Positions 12,101 to 24,100 of a stretch of 64,000 nucleotides of DNA are shown in pieces. Source of the stretch: Otis tarda (taxonomy: Eukaryota > Chordata > Aves > Otidiformes > Otididae). The notes beneath the pieces were generated by a model that was not told the origin of the DNA, ran no database searches, and worked only from the letters and a program-made list of their open reading frames with translations. Made by a program: the position numbers and the translations under genes. The DNA is taken from assembly GCA_026413225.1 (NCBI GenBank), contig CM048552.1:53831001-53895000 (forward strand), read 5' to 3'. Positions within the stretch are counted from its first letter, which is position 1; every line of letters starts with the position of its first letter.

Positions 12101-15100
12101 AAAGTGAGGATGACCTGGTGCTCAACATCCAGAAGAATGGGGGGGTCAAGAATGGGAAGAGCCCCCCTGAGGAGGTGCAGGACGCTGACTCTGATGTGGA
12201 GGTTGGGATGACAAAGCAGCACACGTCAGAGAGCGCGCCCGAGGGTTATCCTGCAGAGACGGCTGGGAGTTTGGAGCAGAAGGCTACTCCCTCCCTCATG
12301 CCATACCTGCGCACAGCAATCTTTTTGCTCACTGTGGTGATCTCGATGATTCTTGTGTTGGTCTGCGCTTTTCTAATTCCCTGTCCCCCTAGAGACTTGC
12401 ATAACACCTGGAACCGCAACCTAGGTCAGGGAGCAGGTGAGAAAGCCCCAGGAACAGCATCTGGCGTGGGGGAGGTGGCAGCTCCCAGGCTGGGCATCGG
12501 CGGGAGAGACCTATCTGGGAGAGCCAGCTCGGAGCAGAGGCCCTTCCTCACCACTGCAGATGCTCCGAGGTAATAGACAGGCAGCTGCGTCCTGTTCACT
12601 CTTCAAGCTGAGACCTGTGAAATCTGGCATCATTAGATAACAGTGCCACAAAATCTTCTTTCTGTCAACACCAAACAGCATTTTGACTCTTCTCCCATCC
12701 TGCCTTTTTTGTCCGGATGGTGCTCTCCTCCAGATGGAGATGGCCCAGCCCACTTTAAAACATAGCACCTCCCTCTCTACACCCTGGGTTTCACGAGCAT
12801 CTCTGCACTGAAGTGTGTGGGTGTGTTTGAGAGGAGAGGGATAGAAGTCTTTGTGTCTTCTAACTGGCTTAACTAACCTTATTTCTTTTGTCTTCTTGTC
12901 CTGCTTGAATCCATAAATCAACATTCGGGATCTTTTGTTGTCCTATACAGGCCACTGGTAACATTTCTAAAGTATCTACTGTTCTGACTTCTGCAGTAAT
13001 GTAACAGCAGTTTGTGAAATAATTTCTACCAGATCTAGATATGTCTCTCCCTCCTTGCTTTCTGCCCTTGGCTTCCAAATCTAAGCCTTTCGTAAGATAC
13101 GTGGCTCCCACATCACCTCAGAAAGTGAAGTGGGAAGCAGAAATCTTCTGTTAGCTCCTCCATTTTTCCCTTTCCTTTTTCTGATGCAGATGCTACATTT
13201 CTGCTTTTTCATGCCATGAAAGATCTTGCCATGGTGGGAGTTGCCTAGCATTGGTGGTTTCCTAGCAGACTCTGTGAGGCTTGGCTGTCCACGAGTCTCT
13301 TTTCTGGGCCAACCCTCCTCTCCCAGTGTGGAAAATGGGCTAGGTGGCCCTTTTGACAATAGTGTGGTGATTCTCTGTGACTGTTGCAGGTGGTGTGTTA
13401 TCCCCACTGGAGCTGTGTGATGTGAACGGCGATGGGCTCCCTGACATCCTCATTGTCTTCACTGCCTTGATGAATGCTAGTGTCATGGGTAAGCACAGCG
13501 GCTTGTTTCCATTACTCTTTCTGTATGTGTCAGTACAGACCTTTGTATGTCTTACGCACAGGAAGAGTTCCTGCCACTGCAAATCCACTCCATTGCTCTT
13601 TCCAGAGTTCCATAAAATGGCTGCTGTCCTGTGCCTGTGCTTTGTCATGCTGCTCATAATTTTCATTGCAAGCCTGTGCTCCCATACCTGTTAAGTCAAT
13701 GTCATCTGTTTCTCCTTATCTCATCTTGGGGCAAGTCCATCTCTTTGTCCTGTATTTGTGCACACTTGGTTTTGGGGCAGAGAAAAAGTGGTCAGAAAGC
13801 ACTGTTCTACAATTAGCCATTGGAAATAAGGTAGGTTTTTTTCCCTGCCTTGTTATCTCTCAGAGCCCTTCACAAAAGAGCTCAGTCTAACTACTTCCAT
13901 TTTACAGGCACAGAGCTGGAAGCACAGAGCAGGGAAGCAGCTTGACAAAGGTCACAGATGGGATTCAGTGGTAGAGTCTGAACTCTTTCCTGATCTGTGG
14001 TCCAGTGTCCTGGTTGTTACCAAGGGTGGTTGGTGACAAGAACAATGGTGGCAGAGCTGATTGTTGGAGTGCTCTGGTTCTTCTGAACTAGCCAGTTCCT
14101 TGCCACAGGGAGCATTATGGATTTTTTTGAACAGCTATAGGTCAGTGTTGCAGGAGACAGGCTCACTTTGCTGCCTTCTTCTCCAGGTCACTCCATATCC
14201 TTGCCAGGTTCCAAGTCATTGTTAATTCACAGATAATAGACTGGCTGATGTCAGGGAGTCTACTGTGACTGACTGTTTAGCAGGTATCGATCTGCCTCCT
14301 CCTCCTGGCTGCTTTTGCTTTCTGTTAACCCTCACACCCCTCAGGTAACATAGCAGCAGCCTGGCCATTGTTACCCAGGGGCTGCTGAGCCCGGTGGCAT
14401 CCTGTTGTGCTGGGTTTCTGAAGTCCTGAAGGTTCCCAGCTGCCTGCTGTACTGCATCTGCCCAGCCTGGCATCACCTCAGATTACATGAATCTGTTCAG
14501 TCTCAGAAACATATTCAGCATAGTTTGCACAGCCTGAAGAGAAGTCTTGTGGGAGCAAAATGCCTTGGCTCTTCAAAGAATAGGGTAATAAAAATGTAGT
14601 TAGAAGGTAGGGAAAATACTGCTTTTCCATGGCCCAAGCAAGGCCCTTGGCATTTCACAGCCAATTCTGTAGAGCAGAGAGACAACTGTAGAGTAAGTTA
14701 AAGAAGAAAGTGAGAGAGGGAGATACTGTTGACGTAAGGGCTGTATTCAGTTTGTGGAGGTTTTCCTTGTGTTCTGTATTTTGCCTTTGCATTGTATTTT
14801 TCTTTCATCACAGACACATGTACAGTTCTCAGCATGCTCTGAATGGAATTAATCATACCTAGCTGCATCCTGGGCTATAGCTATGCTGGAAGACAAAAAG
14901 CAGGTACTAAAGCAGGTGTAAGCATGTCACAATCCTAAACGCACATAGCTGGACACCACCCCTCCTTGGTTCCTCTGTGCCTAGCTGACACATTTCTTGC
15001 TCTGAGCTCAGGTCCAACCTCATGGTTGTCTGCACTGCTGGCTGACAGCCCGACTTGTCTGGAAATCGCTGCTAGGCTCCGCAGGCAGAGAGACTCAGCA

Positions 15101-18100
15101 TTGGGGTGGGATTTGACCTTTGCTTTCAGGCGTTGTGGATGTGACTGGCTTGAGCCACTCAGCTCCAGGAGCTAGAGCTGGAACTCAAGCGCAAAGATCA
15201 AAGGCAGTATGGACGTAGCCTCTGATGCCAAGGGATTTCACTCTCTCTCTCCCCTCTCTCTTCCAGGTGTCTCTAGGCCCTCCGTAACTGTGGTGGCACT
15301 TTCTGGTATGAATGGCAGCACACTGTGGTCCATCCAGCTTCCGGAGGAGACTCGGAGTGTGCAATGCAAAGGGCTGTCACTGGGGGCACCCGGAGAGCCC
15401 GTCTGCCTTGTTACAGGAACATCGAAATTCCTCAGCCTTCTCAGTGCCTCCACAGGTAGAGTGAACTACCAGCATATTAGAAATATGCTGCTGCTTCTTT
15501 TTCTTTTTTTTTTTTTTTATTTAAAGGACTAATAAGCATGAGTGATTCCGTGCTGACACTTCATGGTCGCTGTTATCTAGTGACACACAGGAAAGAGTCA
15601 AAAGCAGTAATGAGTTTCTGGTTACACGGGTAAGAGAGAATCCATATAATTGCTGCTCTGTGGCAGCATCTTCATCCTGCCATTTCAGAACATTTCAAAG
15701 TTTTAATTTTATCCTGTAGCATCCCCGTGGCATAAAGGATATGTAAGGTCTGTTCTCATCAGCATTGAGCTGTTAGTACAACTCAGCACCTACCTAACAG
15801 CACTGAAAAACTGAACATCATTCTTGAAGAAGTTATATAAGGACATATGCTACAGCCAGTAAACTTCCAGAGAAATTAGACCCATAGAAGAATTAACTAG
15901 ATGTGAATTAATATTGCATTTTTAATCACTTGATCATGTGCACTTCCATTCTCTGATTCCTGGCTGTTTTACCACATTAATTCACTGGCAGAAATATTCA
16001 TAGGTAGGTATAGGGATGGTTTTGGAATCAGAACACAGAATGGAGAGATACAAGAAACCTTGGGTTTGAGTGATAGATCTAGTCAATGAGCAGCGGCACT
16101 TACCTTTCAAATGTTTTTAGGGACCAGATTACTTGCATAGTGTTTGCATGGACTGTAGACTGTCTCCTTTACCAGCAGTAGTAGCATTAGTAATGTGTGC
16201 AAGCGGTTGCAAGTCCGACTTTGGTTTCCTTTGTCATGCAAAGGAAAACCCTGTTCTACACAGCAGCAGCAGCAACAGAAAAGTATCTTTAAACTCTGAC
16301 TGAGAATCATGAAGAATCATGGAAGATTCAAAAAGAATCATGGAGAAGTGAAAGCATTGAATTTCATTTTGCTTTTTTTAAGATAATTTGCAAATTTGCA
16401 AGTCAAGTTTTACTGAGTTTCCAGCTGGGTCCATGCTGGACAGCTGAACAATTTGACATCACGTCTGCTAACATGCTTTCACCCTAAGGTGGAGCGAGCA
16501 TGCTATGCTGGAGTCACTGTTTGCTACTGGGAATTTAACTGAGACACAGATTTGCACTTTGAATATCAGAACTGTCCATCTGTGCCCTTTCCTGGCATCT
16601 ATCTACAGGCTTTACTGCTGGCTGAGGAAAACAACTGCTGTCCTACTGAGCAGCACTGTCATTTAGGTTCTCCTTCAAAGAGTGAATCTCAAATATTCTC
16701 TGCTATTTCAGGAAGTGTTTTGGGCTCAGGTCTTTCTAGAGAGATGCTAAGAAGGTAGCACAGCAGGACTTGAGGAGTGACTCAAAGATTATCTGAAGAA
16801 ATGCTAGGGGAAGAACTTTGCTTCCCACTGCAGCTTGCCCCAGTTTGTAAGCTTGTCTTTCCTCTTCTCAGATAATGGTGGAAACAACCTTTCTTGCTCC
16901 CTCCTTCAAGAAGGTTTTGTGGAACCTTCTGGGGATGCCCACTGGATCCCCAAGTACTGCAGGTCTTTTTCGCCCTGTTCTTCCAACAGGCAAGACCATC
17001 TGGACACTGAACTCTATCCACCTTTCAAGTGGAATCCTGGCTGCACCAGCTGCAACTCTTCCGGATGTGGATGGAGATGGGATTAGGGATATTGTTGTTC
17101 TGGCCCTCAAAGAGACACAGGTACAGCGTATCCCTGCTCAAGGTCTGAAAGAACTTTGATTATCTAGAGAAGGAACAGGGAGCCTGATGTCGAAAGGCTG
17201 TAGTAGGAACTGCAAGAGCCCCTAATTTTTGTTGCCTTATATTTCCCTGAAAAGTACCCTGTTTCTTTCAATAGGTCAGAGCACTGAGATCAAGCAGTAA
17301 TGACACTACCTGCATTTGTTGTCAGTTGTGAATGAACAGAAGGGTCATTATTTACCCCTGACTGAGACTTGAAAATTATCTGTTTCTGTTCAGTGAATGC
17401 TTGGTTTGAAGGGAGAGTGTTTGTCAGCAGTGTAGGTAGCCATGTTGAGATACACCTCTGGAGAAAGCATTCTGTTTATCCAAAAGAAATAAATACTTGT
17501 GTGATTAATTCAGATGCAGATTTCCTCTATGCTCATCCCTCCCCACAATTCTAGCGTGACCGTTGTTAGAAGAGTTCAGATTTTTGAAGTCCCTTCCATC
17601 TTTGATATATTTGCGATCAAGAGAAAAGCCTGACTGTGAGAGTCCCAGGAAGCCGGATTGAGCAAAGAGAAAAAGACCACTAGCTAGACCTTGCTGTAGG
17701 GGAAAAGAGCAGTGGAGCTTCATGCTGTGGGGACTGGGCATGAAAGCACTGCTAAAAATCTCTACATCTCTCTCTTTGCAGCCTGATATGTTTTTCATCT
17801 TGGTGTCAGGAAAGACTGGGACTGCTTTGGGTGGGCCTGTGAGGTACAGCACCAATGGAGAAGGGAAAGTGATTGGCCCACAAGTCCACATCACCAGCCG
17901 GGGAGCCATCTACATCCTGTTTGGTTTTGGTAAGATGCACCTTGCCTCTCCAGCACTTCACCTTTCAGAGAAAACATTAATTTTACCTAAAATGCCCTAG
18001 AGTATCCCTAGGATGTCTTTACCATGCTTTCTTCTGTAAAAGGTAGGACTAGTGGGCATGGGAACAAATCTCACTGCCACGGTGTGGAAAAGTGCAGGAG

Positions 18101-21100
18101 CATTAATACCTGCTAGCTTGGAATACCTTGGAGTTTCCCAAAGACACATCATACCAGGGTATTTCCAGCTCTGGGCATTTCTTTGCCTTCTGCCACAACC
18201 ACAGTGGTCCCAGTGACCCTCTGTGCTACTAGGGAGTTAACTTTTGCAGGCAGGACTTCTCATCTTTACTCTTCCTGGCAGGTAATGTTCAAGCGGTTGC
18301 TCTGAGAGATATCTTCACCCAAGCCAGAAACCGAGACAACTTTCCTGAAATGTTGCAGCAGGAGGAGCCGGAGTGGGAAAAGCGCAGATCTGTCAACCTG
18401 TCAGAGCTCATTGACATTTACAGGTAGGAGATAACCTTGTCATCTTGCTCCTGCTGGGAAAGGAAGGAGAGGGTAGCCACCTCTTAGTGCTCCTAGAGAT
18501 GGGCCCTCCTCCTTCAGTACTATCCTTCTTTTCATTGCCCAGTTGATAACAGTACTCTGGGAAACCCATTGTTTCTTCCCTGTCCTGTGGTTGTCCTAGC
18601 AAAAGTGCAGAGTATGGTAAAAGGGAGTCCTTTGCAACTCCTGCTCCTTGTTCCTTTCTTACACCCCCTATGCATACCTGGAGGGAAAAAAAAAAGGTGT
18701 TTCCAGCTAATAGAGTCCCTTTGGGAAGCTCAGTCTATATACAGCATTGTGGGCCTGGATTTTTCAGCTCCTTCTTCTTTACCACCAAATTGTGGTCAAG
18801 GTCAGCCTGGATAGGAATAAAGGGAGGGTTCACAAATGTGAACCCCAACACTCCACGCTTTTATAATAATTCAAGATGTTCAGAAGAGCCCACAGCTGAA
18901 TTTAACCCATTTAACTGAGGAACCCCTAAAGGAAGCTACACTCCATCACTGGGGAAAAGATGGGCTTCTACAAGAACAGTTCAAATCTTAGGTAGGATGA
19001 ATTGCCATGTGGATGGGCAGCTAGTGCTGAGATGTGCAGATACAAGTCTCAGAATCTCCTCTTTGCTTTCCATTTGTCCCAGTGGGGGTGTTGACTTCCT
19101 GCAGACAATGAAGGCGCCTGACACAAACTGCAGCAACCTGCTCATCACAACCAAAGAGGGCTTGGTCTTACTGCAGGGACAGGACCTGGAGCCTCGCTGG
19201 ACCCTGGAACTGCAGAACATCAGCAGGTTATATACTGGGAACATTTTTCTGTCCTATTTCTTCCTGTAGCACTTCCTGCCTTTCACTTTTAAGCACATAG
19301 GCCTCTTAGAAAGCAGTTGAGAAGAATTTTCCATGTCTGCAGAGAAGTCTAAAAACTGGAGGTGTGCAGATTCATCGCTGAGCAAGTAAGGAGGGCAGAG
19401 GGAGTAAGGAACAGAAGCTTGGAAACCTGAGCTGTGTGGTTGTGAATGATCACAAATATGGGGCTTGATTCAGGTCCCTAACATTGATGTGAGGCACTGG
19501 AATTCAGGGGATTACTGGTGTGTGATTCAGTGGATCTGCAGTCCAGGGCTGCCACTTGCCAGCTCAGTGGAGAGGAGCAGTTGCATTAGTGATATTAAGT
19601 ATTTAGAGAAGGTGTCTGAGTATGGCCCATAGATCTTAATGTTCCTTGCAAGTTGAAAATGAGCAGTCTGATGGCTTAAAATAATACTGCTCATCTTCTA
19701 ATTTCACACATGGAAATTAAGTAATTTGCCAGATCTCGTGAGTTGATAATAGCCAGCAATTTCATCTTGCCTAGTATTAAATATTTGCATAGGGCAGTTG
19801 CACACAGTTGAGAGAAATTATGTGGTAAACAAATTGCTTGCTCTGCTATCTAGAGGAAAGAAAGCAGCTCTCACCTTAGTGTTACCTGACTGTCAAGAGC
19901 ATCAATAGGAAGAAGGTATTAGAACTTCATTAATTAAAAAAAAAAGGGTGTTCAGTAAGGTTTGATTTTTAAGGGCTGATGACATAAGCAATGGCTTTAG
20001 GAATAGCTTATGGCCAGTTGATCTTGCTATGGGGAAAGAGATGGACTAAAAGTGTTTTGGTCCCAGAGCCTGCAGACTTCTGGACGTGTCTGTGGTCTAG
20101 TTCAAAGGGTAAGTGTGTACTGACTAAGCAAAGCCAGTTCATAGATGTTGTGAAATAAGGTATACGCAAGAAAATTCTAAATGGACCCACTAATTAATTG
20201 GAAAACTTTTATGAGTTCAAATCAAGAAGGGTTGAAAACTGCTTTACTTGTTCCATTCACAGAGTCACAGCATGGTTGAGGTTGGAAGGCACCTCTGGAG
20301 GTTGCTTAGTCCAACCTACCTGCTCAAGCAGGCTCAGCTAGAGCAAGTTGCTCAGGACTGTGTGCTGTCAGGTTTTAGTTATCTCCAAGGATGGAGACCC
20401 CACAACCTCTGTGGGCAACTAGTATTCCAGGTTGCTGCACTCTAGCCCTGTTTTTTCTGGTTCTGTGACCTCCGAGGGACAGAGTACAGCACATGTACAG
20501 GAGCTGCCAGGTAGGCATTGAAAAATAATGAAGGCAATTCTTGTTCAAGGCCACTGTGCTAAAGTGCTGGACTGCCTGTTTTCTCAGAATTAAGAGAGAT
20601 TAAATCTGGTTGACTGAATATATTGTGGACAAGCATTTATTTAAGAGGGTAATTTTTTTTTTAGGACTTGGGGAAGTTCTTCTTAAGCAACACAGGCTGG
20701 GGGACAAATTCAACTCAGGGGTGTCACCAGATAGTCAAATAGACCCAATCCCAGTTCCTCATCAGACAAAGCTTACAGAGCCAGCTGAGCTCCCCTTTTC
20801 CTGGGTAAACCTGCCCCAAGCACACCACTCCAGCCAGGCAGACTGAGCCCAGCCCTTTGGGAACAGTCTCCAAGAAAAGCAATCTGGCTGCTGCAGATGT
20901 GCTGCATTTCCAGATAGCTTTTGACAAGATCCCTGGAAAACTATAAAGGAGAATCAGTAGTCATAAAACAAGGACGAAGTTCAGAGACCATGAAATTGAG
21001 TAAGCAGTTGAAAATTGTGTTGTAAATGGATGTTTCAGATGAGAAAGGATTAATAGCAGGTTACTGTGGGGATTACTGTTGGTCAGGAATAATTACTAGC

Positions 21101-24100
21101 CTCTGGTTCATTTGCGAAAGTGCCCAGGGGATTTTTCAGTTGATTGGTAGCATCTAAAATAACATGTGCCTGCCTGCATTCAGTTTATGGGATCTGCCAC
21201 TGACTGTAACCCATAAGGGACACAAGAAGAGGCACCTAGGAGAGGTTTTAAGTTTATACCCATAGGATAGAACTACCTGCTACTTCCTATTGCTACTGGA
21301 GAGCTTTTAAGCTATAGGAGTGTCCCGTGATACTGCCTTGAAAGCATTGGTTCTGGTTGCCAAAGGTGTCTGTAAAGGGAATGACATTGATGCAGTAGGT
21401 ATAAATAGTCAAGCCACTGCTGTACTATGGCACTGCTGTTCAGGCACCATTGTGGTATGCACATTTTAAAGGGAAAGCTGGAAAAATGGAGAAAAGGGCT
21501 GGAAAAAAAAACGCTTTGGCATGGACGATTTAAGTCAATGGGTTTATACAATCAAAGAGAAGCCTGAGAGGTGAGTTCATAAGCACGTGTAAGTAATGGG
21601 AGCTAACAGGCATTTTAATCGTGCCATAGCAAGAACAAGTGCCTTGGAGCAAAAGCCATTCATGTTCAAGAAAATGAAAATGCAAGCATATTTCTTTGGG
21701 TGAGATTAGTCATTAGAACTGACTGTCACAAGAAGTGATGAATTCATTTCATCTTTGTATTTCTCTAGCAAGCCTCACTCTCATGGCTGGTAGAACTAGT
21801 CAAACTCAGCCTACTGATACTTGGTTAACTGGGTGAAATACAGCCATCTGTCATTAACAAGAAGAGGGAGGACATGTTCTGATGATCCTGCCTTGCCATA
21901 AAATTTCTGATTCTATGAGTTTTGAGGAATCATTTGTGCTTATTTAGAACCTTGTGTCTAGCTGTGGTGAATTTAAGGAAGACAGAGATAAGACTCAGAA
22001 AGCCAAAGGCAAGGAAGATGTTTAGAAAACAGTTATAATGAGAGATATTCAAGTAATAGTGTTATGTCACCCAGAAGGGAGACGATGAGAGGGGACTTAA
22101 TTTAAATTGCTGAAGGTTATAAAAAGGCTTGTAAAACCGCCAGCAGTAAGAAAACAAAGAATCATGGGCTGACATTAATAGTGAGTATATTAAGAGCCAT
22201 TTCACACAGTTAAGGCAGCCTGGGAATTACACTTTCAGCAGAAGGTCAAATCTGCTGATGCGTTTTGAAAGGGCTGGTAATTTTTTATTACCATAGCAAA
22301 ACTGTACAGGTTCTGGTGCGAAGGAAGGAATAATACAGAGTCATGTCATAGGGTGCTAAACAGTGTCTGCACAGCCCAGCAAGGGATGATCCCTGCACAG
22401 ATGACTCTGAAGAATGGCTAACAAGCATCATGGGCTGCTCGGTCATTTTTCACTTTTCTGATCCACCAACAAATGGTTCCTGCCAGTCAGAACAGTTCTG
22501 AGTGAATGAAAACTCTTATTCAGTAAGGCAAATTCTGCCTTTTTAGAAGGCAGAATGGAGGATGAAAGCAACTGTACTGCCTCCATCTGGAATCTCTGCT
22601 TTTCTTCCATGGGACTGAGTGTTTCTTTTTCCAAATTTGCAGCCAGCCTGTACCAGGTTACTTTGGTGCTGACCAAACTCTGGACTTCATGCTGCAAGCA
22701 CAGACTGGAGATGGGAACAAAAAGGTAAAACAAGTGAAGGCAAGGAGGGCAGTGGCAGCATAGGAGTTAGGGAGGTTGGGTTGAAAGGGACAATCATTCC
22801 TTGCTCCTCGCTCTTCCCATTTCTGTGGCTGACAGGCATGAAAGGGAACAGCATAGGCCATGCCACTGCAAGATGTCTCTCTGTACACCCACACCTGGAC
22901 TCCCGTTAATTCTAGATTTCTCCCCTGCCTTGAGGTGGTGGTGATAGACGGCAAATCTGGCCTTCCTGTTTGGAACCAGGAACTTCCGTGGCAGAAGCAA
23001 CAGCTCGATGCGCTGTCAGTCATGACCTTGGACAAGAAGTCTGTTTTTCTCTTCTGGGCTGATGAAACACAGCCTGTGTTACAAAGTTTGGTGAGCAAAC
23101 ATCCTGTCTTCACTTTGAGGTTTCTCTGTGAGACACATGCAGTCTCTGTCTTCTATTCCTAATGTAATTTAACTTTAAAATTGCAATATTAAGGCTCTCA
23201 GGGACATCTTTTCCTCTGGCTTTGACACTGACTTTTCTGAGCCTGAACATAGGAGTTTTTGTGTGCAAATTCTTCACCAGAAAGCTTTATTGACAGAAAG
23301 TTCACATCCACAAAACCAAAACTTTCTGCCTGAGTTTTGTTCTTTTCTGCAACACTTAGGTATTTTTACTGCAGATTTATTCCCAGCTTGAGTGCTTCTT
23401 CTCTGCATACAGGCAGCCTAGTCAGCATGGAGACTCAAACTTCCAGATTTCAGCTTCACCTGTCAAACTAACTTTGACAGAGTCAGATCTCAGCCTTACC
23501 AAACAGAAGTTGTGGAGCAAATTCTGTTTTAGAACAAAAAACTTTCTACAATTTCATGTCTGTAAAACCATAGAGTTTTTGATTATTTGATCCATGTAAA
23601 GACAAGACACTGCAGTGTCAGAAAACTTATTTCTTTGGCAAAGCTAGACTCCTCTTTGCCAGCCAGCTGTAATGTTTGTCTGTCCTTTGTTCCAGCAGCA
23701 ACCTGGGCCTGGACCTGAGCACCCAGGTCTGCACCACCTTTATCTCCTCCATCCTCTTTTTCCTACAGTCCTTTTGGATCTCACCAATGCAACAGACAAA
23801 GTCATTGCTTCAGCAGGTGAGTACAAATGGAGGAGAAATTACCTAGGCTAAAAGAAATATGGAGGGAGAGGTAGCTGTGAGAAATAATGGGATGTAGTTG
23901 TGCCTTTAAAGGTAGCACCTCAGGTGCTACCACACATAGGCCAGCAATGGGAAATAAGATTCATCTGCCTCCTGAAGGAAGGTCCTTTCTAACCCCTACA
24001 TTGCAAATAAAAGACCCATTGAGTTTCTTGCACACGTTTAAGCAACGAAAGGTTTGAGTTTGATTTCATGCATGTTTTACACCAGAGAACTTACCTTGCG

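Noticed and set aside
19690-19745. Short MIR-like core (GAAATTAAGTAATTTGCCAG) in FAM234B intron 8
   Set aside because: Only about 40 bases match the remembered core, too short to call.
22917-22934. Using the upstream TTCTAG as the acceptor of FAM234B exon 10
   Set aside because: It would place TGA in frame within six codons and break the match to the family.
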